DNA of 64,000 nucleotides, from NCBI GenBank assembly GCA_949987705.1, contig CATLJY010000254.1, positions 78,861-142,860 on the forward strand, in the 5' to 3' direction. The DNA comes from Thereva unica. Lineage: Eukaryota > Arthropoda > Insecta > Diptera > Therevidae. The position numbers and the translations under genes are program-made. The notes below the pieces were generated by a model. The model was not told where the DNA came from. It was given only the letters and a program-made list of their open reading frames with translations, and ran no database searches. Every line of letters begins with the position of its first letter. Position 1 is the first letter of the stretch. This document shows, piece by piece, positions 1 through 11,070 of the stretch.

Positions 1-2236
1 TAAGAGGAAGAAATTCAGGAGGAGTATTCTACACTATATTGAGTTTATAAGGTTTTCACACACTGCAAGTCAGAGGGATCCGCAATAGCAACACAAGCTA
101 AGTGTAACAAAAGAACACCCAGAGTCTCAGCAACTAATATGTATGTCTATATGAGTCAGTTTAACTCTGCTATAAAATTTAGAGGTAGTCGAAGTTTGCA
201 GGGTAAATATATTATGTTATCACTTATTAGATCGTTTCGAATAGAGAAGATTTACGCAGGCGTCTGTGACACTTATGAACTTAATATGAGAAATAAAGAT
301 TTTATTTACTGGTTTAGCTGTTGAGTCATTGAGAAGGTCAAACACATTAACAAAAAACATACACTAATCAGGTTTTACGAAAAATCATTAATAAACTTAA
401 ATAACCTTTTATGAACTGTACAATTAATGTGCCTAAGTCACAAAACGGTAAATTATCAACACAAATAATTTCAACTCATTCAGAAAATGGCGTCATGTAT
501 TCCACGTGGTGAGTCTAAAGGCTTTTAGGCTAGCCACGCGGTCTTGTAACTGTATAAATGAATTATAACCGTATAATTTTATATCGAAATTAAAATGATA
601 ATTTACTCATGTTCACTATTATATATTGAAACTCTATAGAACAAATTAGCCACAGGAAGTTAAATGGGACACTAATTTTGAAAAAAAATTTCACAGAAAA
701 CTCCTTAGGGTGACGCACGCCATTTTGAGAATTGCAGCAACAAAAAAGAAAAGACTAGAAAAACTAGCTTTAACAATTTAAAAAAGCTTGAAATTTATAA
801 AATTCTTAAGGAAAAACAGAAATAAACGATTAAAAATTACTAATTATTTGATAACTATTAGTTATTAAATTATAAAGTTAAAGAATAAGGAAATTTATAG
901 CAATTTCAAAGAAAAAGAAACAGTAACAATTTGTTACAGTTAGTTATCAAGCATATACTTAGCTTATTTCCACATCTTTTAATTTAAAATTGATACATTA
1001 TGCACTGCAGCTTTAGACTTTACAAAAAAGGCACATATATTTGGCGAAATTAAAATAAGCACAAATACAATTTTAAAAATATTTAATAAAAGCAAAGAAA
1101 AACTTGAATAAAATTAAAGTGAAAAATTAGTGACCACCATCTTGATTTTAATTTAACAAGTTATAACAAGACATCCGACTTCGACCGTGTCCAGAGAGAG
1201 AGTGTCGAAATAATTTTGGTTATTTTGTTGTCATTAAAGGACGCATAGTAAAATTTTAAGATTCAAAGTATTGTGGCAGAGTGACATTTATTTCAAGGGC
1301 ATCGGTCAACCAGCTGTTCAGCCACTCAACTGTTATACCATTGGTGGTGTGCGAGTGACAGTGGAGCCTGAGCTTTTATTTGTAAAATAAGGAGCGCGGC
1401 AACATTTTCGAGAAGTTGAGAACTTTGAATAAGTTGCAAAGCTGTAGAAGTTGCGGAGCTTGAAAAGCTCCGAAACGTAAAGTGCGAAACATAGTGCGAG
1501 TTGCGCAACGTAGGAAACGATCACGCCACTCAATTTTTTTTTTTTTTGAAACCACGCCACTAAATTTCTTCTGTCACAATTATAATGAATAGATGCCTTG
1601 TTTACTAACGGGTTTAGGCACGATACAAGGAGTAGATATTAGGCGGAATCCCTTGTAGTTTAGGTTGTCTCAACCTGTTAAAAATTAATGGAATTTTCCT
1701 TTTCTTTAATACAGAAAATACACACCAATTTTCTTAACAGCAAGACACCACTAGGCGGGGAAAATTAAATTAATATAACACAGCGTATATATAATAATTT
1801 CACTTCACTATAACTAAATTCCAACATTACATTAAAATTGTTTTTTTTCTGTTGTAAACTGTACTATACGGTTTTAATTAAACACGTTTTGTTATATATT
1901 ATAATGTATATTATTTATTAAAACTTTATATATAGTTATTATATATTATTATTATTACACTACTGGTTAATTAGATATCTAAATATTTATATGTATATAT
2001 TTATAAGTCACTTATAATTGTTTTATTTAAAAGGCGGACTGCGGCTTTAAATATGTCTTTGCGTCGATGGACGAGTAGCAAGAGAGAGAGTGGAAGTGGA
2101 GATGCCGGAAAAGGTCTCGATCACTAGTCGTGATAGGGACGGAACAAAACGGCAAGATCACTGAGCTTTGCGTTCGGTGATCGATGGAGTGTTCCGACTG
2201 ATCGTTTTGATCGTGTCGGGGTTGTCGTGTGACATT

Positions 2237-2265
2237 GCGTAAAGTTTGGTAATTAAACTTTACGC
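2237..2265. repeat. perfect 11-bp stem hairpin in putative gypsy leader
   Basis: GCGTAAAGTTT (2237-2247) is followed by a 7-base loop and then its exact reverse complement (2255-2265). The flanks extend the symmetry: GTGAC at 2229-2233 pairs with GTCAC at 2267-2271. It lies about 310 bases before Gag. An RNA structure role (for example packaging) is only a guess. Confidence 0.6.
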
Positions 2266-2336
2266 GGTCACTACATTTCTTTGTAATTTCACGGCACTTT
2301 CACTAAATCACATCAAAATTGTTGTATTTAAGTAAG

Positions 2337-2488
2337 GTTTACATTTGCAAGTACTTTCGCGAAAGTAAGTCGTTTTTGACATGAAAGTCTAACTTTCGCT
2401 TCCACTTACGCCATGTAAACACTGCATGACAGTGAACTAGCACTTGCGCAAGTGGATAGAACCCTATCCTATTTACTTTCGTGAAAGT
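2337..2488. repeat. foldback with GTTTACAT ends and three short palindromes
   Basis: GTTTACAT at 2337-2344 is mirrored by ATGTAAAC at 2413-2420, giving an 84-bp foldback. Inside and just outside lie three palindromes of related shape: ACTTTCGCGAAAGT (2353-2366), CACTTGCGCAAGTG (2441-2454) and ACTTTCGTGAAAGT (2475-2488, one mismatch pair). It could be a small MITE or a cis element of the retrotransposon leader. No target duplication was seen. Confidence 0.5.
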
Positions 2489-2578
2489 GACTTTCCTTGT
2501 GGTAGTTTGCGACATTTTACTTTTGAGGACTGAACCACAGTCCGATTCGGTGATTGTTTTCCTTTTTGAGGCATTGAA

Positions 2579-3793
2579 ATGGAAGTAAATAGGCTTAATC
2601 AGGACGAGCTGTCCTATGAGATGACAATTAGGGGTTTGCCGACGGGTAAAGTGGAGGAGATGAGAGCTGCCCTCCGATCGGCCTTAAAAGTGGAAAAGGA
2701 AGGCAAAATAATATTGGTCGAGCCTTACCCCTATTCCTACGAGGAAGACACCCAAGCTTTACATAGGAAGTTATGCGAAATCAACACCTTGCAGGAAACC
2801 TTTCAAGGCGACTCAGAGTCAAGTGAGTACAGAAAGCTAATCATCAAAATTGAGTGGTCCTTAGCCAGGGTGAACCGCATGAAGGTGGCTGATGATGCGG
2901 AGAAGAAGGAAAAAGCTCGCATTAGGGGCGAGTTGATCGTGTCTTTAGGTGCTTTGTATACGATGGCGGAAGGGGATGACCCTGATGACGAATCCTCCGA
3001 AGTGGCCGCCGAATTATCCCTCCCCGCCGCGGTAATGTCGACAAATAGGGCTCAGGCCCAGATACACAAATGGGGAATTAAATTCACCGGCGAGCAAGGA
3101 CAATCAGTAAGTTCTTTCCTGGAGCGAGTGAACGAAATGGCAGAGGCGAGAGGTATAAACCGAGGACAGCTATATCGGTCAGCCCTGGACTTATTTGGAG
3201 GACGCGCACTAATTTGGTATCGGGCCAACAAAGGCTCCTTGCACTCTTGGAATGACTTGGTCAAGGAGTTGAGGAAAGAGTTCCTGCCACCGGACTACGA
3301 TGAGCGACTGCTGGAAGAGATACGGAGAAGGACGCAAGGAAAAGACGAATCCATGGGCATCTATGTATCCATTATGAAGAATATGTTCGCACGGCTGAAC
3401 GAGCCCCTTTCGGAAAAGGAGCAACTAAAAATCCTGAGGACTGTCCACCCTTTCTACCAAACGCAAACGGCTTTCATTCCTCCCCCTTCAAGACGAAACC
3501 ACTCCTTGCTGGAACCTGATTTAGCCTACATTGGATGCGAACCTCAAGCAATAGCAGCAGTAGAAACCTCAAACCAACACAGGAGGGCGAGTACGACAGG
3601 GAATGAGAGGAGGTGCTTCCGATGTGGACGTATGGGACATTTCGCTAGGAATTGTCGAGTTTTACGTTGTTTTGGTTGTGGGGCTCCAGGGACGGTTCGC
3701 TCGCAGTGTACTAGATGCAACGAAAGTCTATCGAGTTCAAGGGAACAACAGGAGGCACAAGGATCGGGAAACGATCAAGGAGCCCGAGCCTAG
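2579..3793 (+). CDS. gypsy Gag polyprotein, 404 aa
   Basis: The structural protein of the retrotransposon particle. It is open from the ATG at 2579 to the stop at 3791-3793. The central part (about residues 155-290) has the retrotransposon Gag pattern: a helical segment with GGRALIWYR followed by W-x2-L-x4-R-x2-F. Near the C-terminus are two zinc knuckles. The first, around residues 346-359, is a good C-x2-C-x4-H-x4-C (CFRCGRMGHFARNC). The second, around 366-379 (CFGCGAPGTVRSQC), keeps its cysteines but has Thr where His is expected, so it may not hold zinc normally. The protease frame begins about 150 bases downstream, beyond a T-run at 3907-3916; whether expression used frameshifting or this is damage cannot be told. 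Confidence 0.85.
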   Translation: MEVNRLNQDELSYEMTIRGLPTGKVEEMRAALRSALKVEKEGKIILVEPYPYSYEEDTQALHRKLCEINTLQETFQGDSESSEYRKLIIKIEWSLARVNRMKVADDAEKKEKARIRGELIVSLGALYTMAEGDDPDDESSEVAAELSLPAAVMSTNRAQAQIHKWGIKFTGEQGQSVSSFLERVNEMAEARGINRGQLYRSALDLFGGRALIWYRANKGSLHSWNDLVKELRKEFLPPDYDERLLEEIRRRTQGKDESMGIYVSIMKNMFARLNEPLSEKEQLKILRTVHPFYQTQTAFIPPPSRRNHSLLEPDLAYIGCEPQAIAAVETSNQHRRASTTGNERRCFRCGRMGHFARNCRVLRCFGCGAPGTVRSQCTRCNESLSSSREQQEAQGSGNDQGARA

Positions 3794-3918
3794 ACGGCGA
3801 GCCGGGTAATCCACAGAACGCCGTAACCATCGGGAAACCAACAGAGCTTCGGCAATCAAGTCCGTCCCCGAGAGTAGAGATAGCGCAGCACGCGAACGTG
3901 GATTATATTTTTTTTTAG

Positions 3919-4508
3919 TAAAGAAAACGACGAGCGACCTCACCTTTTGGTGGAGATTCTTGGTGTGAAATTTTGCGCGTTACTCGATTCTGGTTCAACA
4001 ACAACCGTCCTCGGCAGGCCAGGTTGGGAGAAGTTGGAGAAAATGAAAGTGAAGATTAAGAACACACCGAGGAAGGTAATTAATGTAGCCGATGGAAGGG
4101 TAGTTAAGGTATTAGGAACAGTGGACATCCCCATTGCGGTAGAAGGGAGAGTGAAGGTCAAGGAGGTGCTGGTAACTCCGGATTTACCGCACACGCTCAT
4201 TCTGGGGGTAGACTTTTGCAAAAAGATGAAAATTGTGACAGACTTCGAGGATGACAGTTGGTGGTTTAAAGAGCAGGAGGCCGAGATTCGACTACACGCT
4301 TTGGAGAGTAAATCGAAACTTCCGGAAAGACAGCAAATGGAATTGAGAGAGGTTGTCGAGGAGGCCAAACAGAAAATGGGGACGAAACTGGGATGCACAA
4401 ATATTGTGGAGCATGCGATTGAAGCGGAATCGCCACCCATCAAACAACGGTATTACCCCATGTCTCCAGCAATGCAGAAGATTGTAAACGAACAGTTAGA
4501 AGAAATGT
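3919..4508 (+). pseudogene. gypsy protease and protease-RT linker
   Basis: The retropepsin active-site motif is present as LLDSGSTTTVLG (near 3980-4015), and the second conserved element is LILGVDF (near 4195-4215). The enzyme would cut the Gag-Pol polyprotein as an aspartic protease dimer. Codons open from about 3919, and the first ATG-like start is at 3947. The frame runs past 4500 but leaves the RT frame there, so RT is not fused to it in this copy. The break lies close to the sequence coding the start of RT. Confidence 0.8.
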
Positions 4509-5070
4509 TTGCAAGCTGGAGTAGTGGAACCCTCCAACAGCGCATGGTCTTCGCCAGTGGTGCTAGTAAAGAAGAAAGACGGGAAATATCGCTTCTGCGT
4601 CGACTTCAGGAAACTGAATAAAGTAACCAAGAAGGACGCGTACCCTTTGCCATTCGTCTCAGCCACTTTAGATAAGTTGCGGGACGCCAAGTACTTATCG
4701 TCTTTAGACATTAAGTCGGCTTTTTGGCAAGTTTCAATGGAGGAGAAGTCCAAGCAATTTACCGCCTTCACCATTCCGGCAGGGGGTTGTTTCATTTCAA
4801 TAGGATGCCCTTTGGGCTGACCAATTCACCTGCAACATGGCAACGTCTGATTGACCGAGTGCTGTCCGGAACCCTGGACGATAAAGTATTTGTTTACCTG
4901 GATGATGTAATTATTGTGACCCAGACCTTTGAAGAACATAAGGAACTACTGAAGGAAGTTTTGGACAAAATTGGGAGAGCAGGGCTCGTCATCAACTTTG
5001 ATAAATGTGAATTTTGCAGAGCGGAATTAAAATATTTAGGGTACGTAAAATATTTAGGGAGAGAATGGGC
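4505..5070 (+). pseudogene. gypsy reverse transcriptase, frameshifted
   Basis: RT motifs occur in order: SAWSSPVVLVKKKDG, then CVDFRKLNK, LSSLDIKSAFWQV, RMPFGLTNSPATWQ and the catalytic FVYLDDVII (near 4888-4915). At least two frame changes split it: one near 4505 at the junction with the protease linker and one near 4785-4800. At 5027-5060 the string AAATATTTAGG occurs twice about 20 bases apart, and the frame ends shortly after, which looks like a small local duplication that broke the ORF. Family-level knowledge: this enzyme makes cDNA in the particle. Confidence 0.85.
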
Positions 5071-5074
5071 TGCA

Positions 5075-5879
5075 TGTTGACCCGGAGAAGGTAGAGAGTA
5101 TCCTAAATATCGCAACTCCAAGGTCAGTATCTGATGTAAGAAAATTTATAGGCACCATATCGTGGTACCGACGGTTTGTCCCTAACTTCGCGACACTTAT
5201 TGCTCCGATAACAGCCTTGTTAAAGAAAAGGACTAAGTTCATCTGGTCATCGCAATGCGAGGAAGCCTTTCGTAGAGCGAAAGAGTGTTTAGTTAGTGCA
5301 CCCATCCTTACTTGCCCGAACTTTGAATACCAGTTTGTGATCCATACAGATGCTTCTGGCTACGGCCTAGGAGCCGTTCTCACACAACACATCGAGGAGC
5401 AAGATAAAGTGATCGCCTATCTCAGTAGGTCGTTGAATCGGGCAGAGCGGAATTATTCAACCACGGAACGCGAGTGTCTTGCAGTATTGTGGGCGATCGA
5501 AAAGTTGCGGCTATATATTGAAGGAACGAGCTTCACCGTCGTTATAGACCACTCATCTTTAGTCTGGCTGCATAACCTGAAGGATCCCACAGGCCGGCTG
5601 GCACGATGGGCCATCAGGCTACAGCAATATGACTTTAATATTGTACACCGGAAAGGTAAAGAACACCTACTCCCAGATTTGTTATCACGATCAGTCCCAG
5701 TTGTAGATTGTCTCCACGACGACACACCGACATCACTCAAGGATCCTTGGTACGAGCGCATGATGGAACAGGTACGGAAGAGCTCTGAACGTTTTCCTGA
5801 TTGGAAGCTTAGCCTTGGCAGTCTCTGGAGGCACGTACGACCTAAGTATCTGGAATTGGCTTGCGAAGAGTCCGACTGA
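5075..5879 (+). pseudogene. gypsy RT connection and RNase H domain
   Basis: The sequence following the RT thumb (DVRKFIGTISWYRRF) leads into RNase H with FVIHTDASGYGLGAVL (catalytic Asp near 5350), then a TERECLAVLWAIEKLR segment and DHSSLVWL. It ends with the tether to integrase. The frame is open from about 5100 to a TGA at 5877-5879. Codons continue in the same frame directly after that stop into integrase, so the TGA is an in-frame nonsense change rather than the natural end. Confidence 0.85.
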
Positions 5880-6971
5880 AAAAGGGTGTTGCCAAGGGCG
5901 GAACGGAAGAACGCCTTGCGGGAAGCCCATGACCTTCCAACCGCAGGCCATGGTGGGGTTAAGAAGACGTACGACCGACTTTCTCAGCGATTCTACTGGC
6001 CGAAAATGAAGAGCGACGTCGCATCGTATGTAAGGCGATGTGGAACGTGCCAGATGACTAAGCCGGAGCGGAAGAGGCCAGCAGGCTTGATGTCTTCCCG
6101 CGTAGTCAGCAGTTGCCCTTGGGAGTGCGTGTGTATCGGTTTGATAGGGCCCTTACCTCGTTCAACACGCGGTTACAAGTACATATTGACGGTAGTGGAT
6201 TATTTTAGCAAACTCCCCCTACTTTTTCCTTTGCGTTCCGCGACAGCTCCGCCTATCTGCCGTATCTTGGAGGAATCGGTGTTCCTGATCTTTGGAGTGC
6301 CAAAAACTTTAGTTTGCGATAATGGGCAGCAATTTAAAGCCAAGGAGTTCAAGGAACTCATCACACAATACGGCACGACAATCAGTTATACCGCATCGTA
6401 CCACCCCCAAGCTAATCCGACGGAGAGAATGAACCAAAATGTCAAGACAATGTTACGCGCGTATGTATCTGGCAACCACCGAACGTGGGATTCTTACTTG
6501 GCAAAGATTGGTTGTGCTATCCGAACCGCTACTCATGAAGCAACAAAGTTAACACCGTATTTCATTAACTTTGGTAGCGAAATGGTATTGTATGGCCGCG
6601 AGGCGCAAGGCGACAGCCAGGGAGAAGACCAACCCGAGGCACGGGCAAGAGGGTTGTAAGATGTGCGAAGAGACGTCAAGGCCAGGTTAATGAAAGCGGC
6701 AGAAACGTCCAAACACACATACAACCTAAGAAGAAGGGACCAAAGATTCTACGCTAATGATTCGGTTTTGCGCAAGAATTACGTTTTATCCAACGCCGCG
6801 CAATACTTCAGCGCGAAGTTAGCTCCAACGTATGTCGGCCCATTTACAGTAGAAAAAGTGTTGTCCCCGTGGACTTACCAGTTAAAGGACTGTACCGGTA
6901 AAGACGCAGGGGTTTGGCATTCTAAAGACTTGAAGTTGGCAGATGGGAATAACTCTTCTCGTCGTGAATGA
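5880..6971 (+). pseudogene. gypsy integrase with in-frame stop before the C-terminal domain
   Basis: The N-terminal HHCC zinc domain is seen as H-x3-TAGHGG followed by CGTCQMTK (about 5925-6060). The catalytic core shows all three acidic positions: VVDYFSK (near 6195), LVCDNGQQF (near 6315) and the glutamate in NPTERMNQN (near 6420). A TAA at 6657-6659 interrupts the frame. The C-terminal domain resumes in the same frame (6663-6971) with a basic segment and a YVGPFTVEKV motif of the GPY/F type. The enzyme would insert cDNA into the genome. No envelope-like ORF follows. Confidence 0.85.
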
Positions 6972-6990
6972 AAAGGGGAAATTAAAGTAG

Positions 6991-7282
6991 AATTTAACAA
7001 TATTAGGTTAAGGATATCTAGGAGGGGACCATATATTGAAGTAGAATTGAGTCTATAAGATTAGAGATCTAAAACTAGTTGAATAAGTTAAAAGCTATCG
7101 GAAATTAGGATTAAGTTAATGGATTCGGATTGATGTAGTGAATTATAGGATTCGTAGGTATAAGATAAGTTAGTATATTAGTTTTGAATTTGGACCATAG
7201 AGCTCAGAACGGGACAATTGAATTCCTCGGGTATTAGTTAGGACAAGGTATTGACCCCTAAGACAAGATTTTATTTTGGGAA
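6991..7282. other. non-coding stretch after gypsy Pol
   Basis: No coding signal. It could contain the remains of a 3' LTR, but I find no matching copy upstream of Gag. It ends where an antisense RT fragment begins. Confidence 0.5.
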
Positions 7283-7424
7283 TGTGGACGGAGCATTTTT
7301 CAGCCCGAAGGGCATATGTGCGTATTCATAATGACCACATTCTAAAGTGAAGGCTGTTTTCTGCACGTCCCGTGGATCCATCTCTATCTGGTGGAATCCA
7401 CTCGCAAGATCGAGAGTACTGAAG
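7283..7424 (-). pseudogene. antisense RT fragment, inverted copy of 8921-9065
   Basis: Read on the minus strand, this piece encodes the same RT segment found on the plus strand at about 8921-9065 (core [16 protein letters not shown] to MPFGLKNA). The two are nearly identical at the base level and in opposite orientation, with about 1.5 kb between them. It belongs to a 17.6/297/gypsy-type Pol. Beyond this fragment no further Pol sequence continues on the minus strand. Confidence 0.85.
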
Positions 7425-8098
7425 TTAGGTTTGTTGGATGAACTAAAATAAAAAGAAGTTAATAATAAAAAAATAAAGAATTATATGTGATGTTACCTTG
7501 TCGTCTATGTCCCCTGTGTGTTGTTAAAAAGAAAACTGAGGCTGCTGATCCAAATTCTTTTTAGATGACGAGCAAGCCATGGGATAGAAGAAACCTGGAA
7601 GGCAGTGAGGATGAGAAAAGGCAACAACTTTAGTCCCCTAGCAGCACCTACAGTGGCCGTATAGTGCATATTGGCGGTAGTCCTGGAAGTCTCCGCAGTG
7701 GAGGAAGCTACTATTAAATTATTAAATGTTTATAACTTGATCAAATTGCGTAGAAATAGTATGTAAACAATGAAGTTGTAAGCGCGACAAAGGGCTTCTC
7801 CAACGACCCTAACCTCCTTATGGCTCACCACGGTTTTCTCCAGGAAATCCAGATTCTTGGCAAATTGTTGCCGGTGAAGGGGCTGACCAGCAGGCAGGGC
7901 GAAGCTCCAACGGGTATGTTTTGTAAATTAATTGTCCACCTCAGGAACTCTAGAAATGTGGCCGGGGGCTGTCAAGCCCCACTATAATACTCGAAATCCA
8001 GGCTAGCCCGGCCTCTAGATTTTTTCCGGGGATGGAAAAGGGAATGTCCAGGACCCAGTGCGTCTCCCGGAACCAAAAATTAAATTTTAATAATAATA
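7425..8098. other. no gene seen; contains a GC-rich hairpin
   Basis: No credible reading frame. At 7960-8013 GGCCGGG is mirrored by CCCGGCC with an inner stem GGGGCT/AGCCCC, giving a 54-bp hairpin. The stretch sits between the inverted RT fragment and a possible LTR. Confidence 0.4.
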
Positions 8099-8159
8099 TT
8101 ATATTCCCGATTCGAACCGGGTTAAACCGTTGGAAGGCGCACTGGAAATCCCTAAAATA

Positions 8160-8645
8160 GTGGGCATTTCTCCTATAAACAGGGCCCCTGAAGCGGTCAG
8201 TCTCTTAGTTACTGGAAAGACAATAGAAGTGAAAAGTGAAAGTGTGCCAAAGTTTACGTAAAAATTATTGGAGGATTTTTTTTTCCTGTGGAAAGTACTG
8301 AAGACGGAGGGTCGCTGGAGGAGTCCTTGCCTGCGCGGAGTGTTAACTAGAGTTGAGTATCTTTTTTTCATATATATAAAAATATATTGTTAATATATAT
8401 TAATAATATACCACATTGAGTACTTTTTTTTATATATATAAAATTATATTGAAGATATTGAATATATCTGTGCATCAGGTGAAGGATACCCTGTTTTTTT
8501 ATGTACGAATAAAGCGATCACGGCGAATCTTTGTTTTTTTATATTTTAATTTATATAAGCATCGAAGGTTAATATTGTGGGTTCAAGCCCCACGATTGGT
8601 AAGATAGGTTCGTAGACCTGAAAACTACGTGGCGCCAATTTTTAG
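8160..8645 (+). promoter_or_regulatory. possible LTR/leader of the second gypsy element
   Basis: CCTATAAACAGGG (near 8171) resembles a TATA box, and GGTCAGTCTC about 25 bases later fits the TCAGT initiator common in insect LTR elements. Downstream, TGGCGCCAA (8631-8639) resembles a tRNA primer-binding site, and RT sequence of the same orientation starts at 8761. If correct, gag has been deleted between 8640 and 8761. No second LTR was found, so this is tentative. Confidence 0.3.
8577..8593 (+). repeat. tRNA T-arm-like hairpin
   Basis: GTGGG, a 7-base loop TTCAAGC and CCCAC form a perfect T-arm with a consensus B-box-like loop. No D-arm, anticodon arm or acceptor stem can be drawn around it, so it is not called as a tRNA gene. 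It may be a fragment of a tRNA or tRNA-derived SINE. Confidence 0.45.
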
Positions 8646-8760
8646 TATAAGCAAATTTTCCCTCAAAAGTTTTCTTTAGGACCACACCCTACGCTGAGCG
8701 CGGCCGAGTCTTGCGTGTAAAATTAGCACGTAACAAAGTTAATCTCCTTGGAGTTCTTCA

Positions 8761-9834
8761 GTGTGGATAGTCCCAAAGAAAAAGGACGCGAGTGGGATAC
8801 AAAAATGGAGACTGGTAATTGATTACCGCAAGCTTAATGAAAAAACGATTGGCCGATCGAACGATCGTTACCCTATTCCTAATATTACAGAAATATTAGA
8901 CAAGCTAGGCAAAACTTTATACTTCAGTACTCTCGATCTTGCGAGTGGATTCCACCAGATAGAGATGGATCCACGGGACGTGCAGAAAACAGCCTTCACT
9001 TTAGAATGTGGTCATTATGAATACGCACATATGCCCTTCGGGCTGAAAAATGCCCCGTCCACATTCCAACGCGTCATGGACAACATCCTCAAAGGGCAAA
9101 ATTTGTCTAGTATATTTAGATGATATCATCGATCTACCATTTCGCTCCAAGAGCACGGAGAAAATCTAAGAAAAGTCTTCCACAAACTTCGAGAAGCAAA
9201 CCTCAAGGTCCAGATGGACAAATCCGAATTCTTGCACAAAGAAATCGCCTATTGTGTCCACTAAACGAGCATATTGTTAAACTAAACCCCGAGAAAATCA
9301 GAGCCATAAAGGAGTTCCCACTTCCAAAAACACAAAGGGAGATTAAGCTTCCTCGGACTACTTGGTTATTACCGCAAATGTATTAAAGATTTTGCGAATA
9401 TAACTAAACCTCTTACTCAATGTTTGAAGAAGGGAAGGAAAATAAACGTCGACCAAAACTATATCAGGGCATTTCAAGCCTGGAAACACCTCTTAATGAA
9501 TGATCCAATATTACAATATCTGGATTTTTCGAAGCCAATCGTCTTAACAACTGACGCAAGCAACGTTGCAGTTGGAGCCGTTCTATCACAGGGCCCAATT
9601 GGAAGCGACAAACCAATCTGTTACGCGAGCCGAACGTTGACTGACTCGGAAGTAAACTATTCAACAGTGGAACAGGCGCTTCTGGTCATTGTATGGGCCA
9701 TAAAGTATTTCAGGCATTGTCTGTACGGCCGAAAAATTAAAATCGTAACAGACCACAAACGCTTAACCTACCTCATGAGTTTTAAAGAACAAAACTCAAA
9801 ACTGATCAGATGGCGACTCAAACTGGAAGAGTTT
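8761..9834 (+). pseudogene. gypsy (17.6/297-like) RT-RNase H fragment
   Basis: The fragment starts at WIVPKKKD and runs through [22 protein letters not shown] and [13 protein letters not shown]. The catalytic LVYLDDII is present (9107-9130), but one frame away from the preceding motifs, so a shift sits just before it. A stop occurs near 9262, and another shift near 9345-9400 lies before the RNase H part, which has VLTTDASNVAVGAVLSQ (near 9540-9590) and VTDHKRLTYL. The frame ends abruptly at 9834 because a different repeat beginning TGTAAC is inserted there; the last codons up to 9849 come from that repeat. Confidence 0.85.
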
Positions 9835-10290
9835 TGTAACTGTCTGGGGTAGGTGTGCCATAGCACGAAGAAGGGATGACTCGCTGGTCAAAGAGTAAAG
9901 TACCCGAGAGACACCGTCCAAAAAAAACGAGGAGGGTGATCCAGGAGGATCAATGTTGCACGCGAGAGTCACCAAAAAAATGTATCGCCGGGGGACTATA
10001 ACCCACTGTACCTGGTTTCGCACGCCTAGCGTTGTGGGGCTTAGCTCGCCGTGGGGGGTTCGTGGTACAGGGGTAGGTTGAAGATCGACAGTCATTTCTA
10101 ATACCTGGGTATATGTGTGCTGTATCGGCAGAGGGGCGATATCGGTGGTAGCGAAGTTGGTTGCACTACTAGGCGGATGAGTGGAGAGGAGTCGGTGGTC
10201 GTGGTGCTAGTCATGCAGACTGCAGAGGACGCGGAGTGTTGCGGCCGTTGCTAATGGGGGCACTCACCTTTACGGGGACATCTCTCATAC
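9835..10290. mobile_element. 5' part of an LTR-like element, same family as 32288-34990
   Basis: It begins TGTAACTGTCTGGGG, almost the same as the start of the 32288 insertion (TGTAACTGTCGGGGG). It shares with it a conserved core: the CCACTRYACCTGG...CTAGCG...AGCTCGCCG...GGGGGG stretch at about 10003-10070 versus 32457-32521. It sits inside the RNase H codons of the preceding gypsy fragment. No closing GTTACA end is seen before 10290, where the next element seems to start, so it is either truncated or split; a continuation right of 19787 is possible but not shown. Confidence 0.55.
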
Positions 10291-10979
10291 ACACAGAAAA
10301 ATTTTGGGTTAATTTTTAATAAAAATGGTATTACATATGTATATGACCGAATCTTTTTTTTATTACATTTTAAGTTTGCCCAAAGATTAGATTTGCAGTT
10401 TAAGCATCCGAAGAATTAGAATTTAATATTTTAAAATAATACATTTTAGTCGAAATTTGGGAGTATATTCTAAGCTTAAAAAGTGTTCATTCTAATGTGA
10501 GTATATAAATTTTATCCCTAGGTATATTAGCTGCATTAGCTCCAAAATTAATCAAATTTCAATGAGTTGCACACATAGAAAATGCTAAAACTAAACCAGA
10601 TTTTCGGTTAGAGTTTTGATGATTTATTGATAGTACGGCTCAGTACAAAATCTTTCTGATCCAGATGGGTGAAAAAATACAGCTGAAAATAAATTTTACA
10701 TGCAAGAAATTAAAAACAAGATAAGTGCGTAAACGGTTTATTTATGAGATGTTTGAAATTCACAAAAACATTTGTCTTTTATAATATATAGTTTATCGTT
10801 TTTTCTTGATAATTTTTTTTCAAAATTATTTTTAATTTTTAGATCATACAAATTAATACACGAGTAAGCTGTTGTTGGCTGTAATTCGTAAGAGTTATGA
10901 AAATCATCAAATGTATGTTCATACATCTTTAATAAAAAAAATATCTTCAGATACTTCCAACGTCATCTTGTTTTTTTGT

Positions 10980-11035
10980 ATAACCCATTTGTAATCTAAT
11001 GTAATCTGTGTATGTATAATGCCGATTGGCGTAGA

Positions 11036-11070
<35 letters not shown>

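Larger units (their letters stand above)
1..2578. other. AT-rich non-coding stretch upstream of gypsy Gag
   Basis: No reading frame here resembles a known protein and none has supporting context. The sequence is AT-rich with short homopolymers and an AT microsatellite-like part near 1860-2030. From about 2040 the composition becomes more balanced, and this part (2040-2578) is probably the 5' leader or 5' flank of the retrotransposon whose Gag starts at 2579. I looked for a copy of the sequence downstream of Pol (6991-7280) and saw none, so no LTR pair can be assigned. Confidence 0.6.
2579..6990 (+). mobile_element. degraded Ty3/gypsy LTR retrotransposon (Gag-Pol, no env seen)
   Basis: The order is Gag, protease, reverse transcriptase, RNase H, integrase, all on the plus strand, which is the Ty3/gypsy arrangement. 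Gag is open. Pol needs several frame changes and crosses in-frame stops near 5877 and 6657, so the copy cannot make a full polyprotein. A purine-rich tract at 6968-6984, just after the last codons, resembles a polypurine tract. LTRs were not found on either side, so the copy is probably truncated or its LTRs have diverged beyond recognition by eye. Transposition is by an RNA intermediate in this family. Confidence 0.85.

Noticed and set aside
7440..7495. GT...AG intron-like stretch next to the antisense RT fragment
   Set aside because: Joining the flanks puts a TAG in the RT frame directly upstream, and the upstream part does not encode RT.
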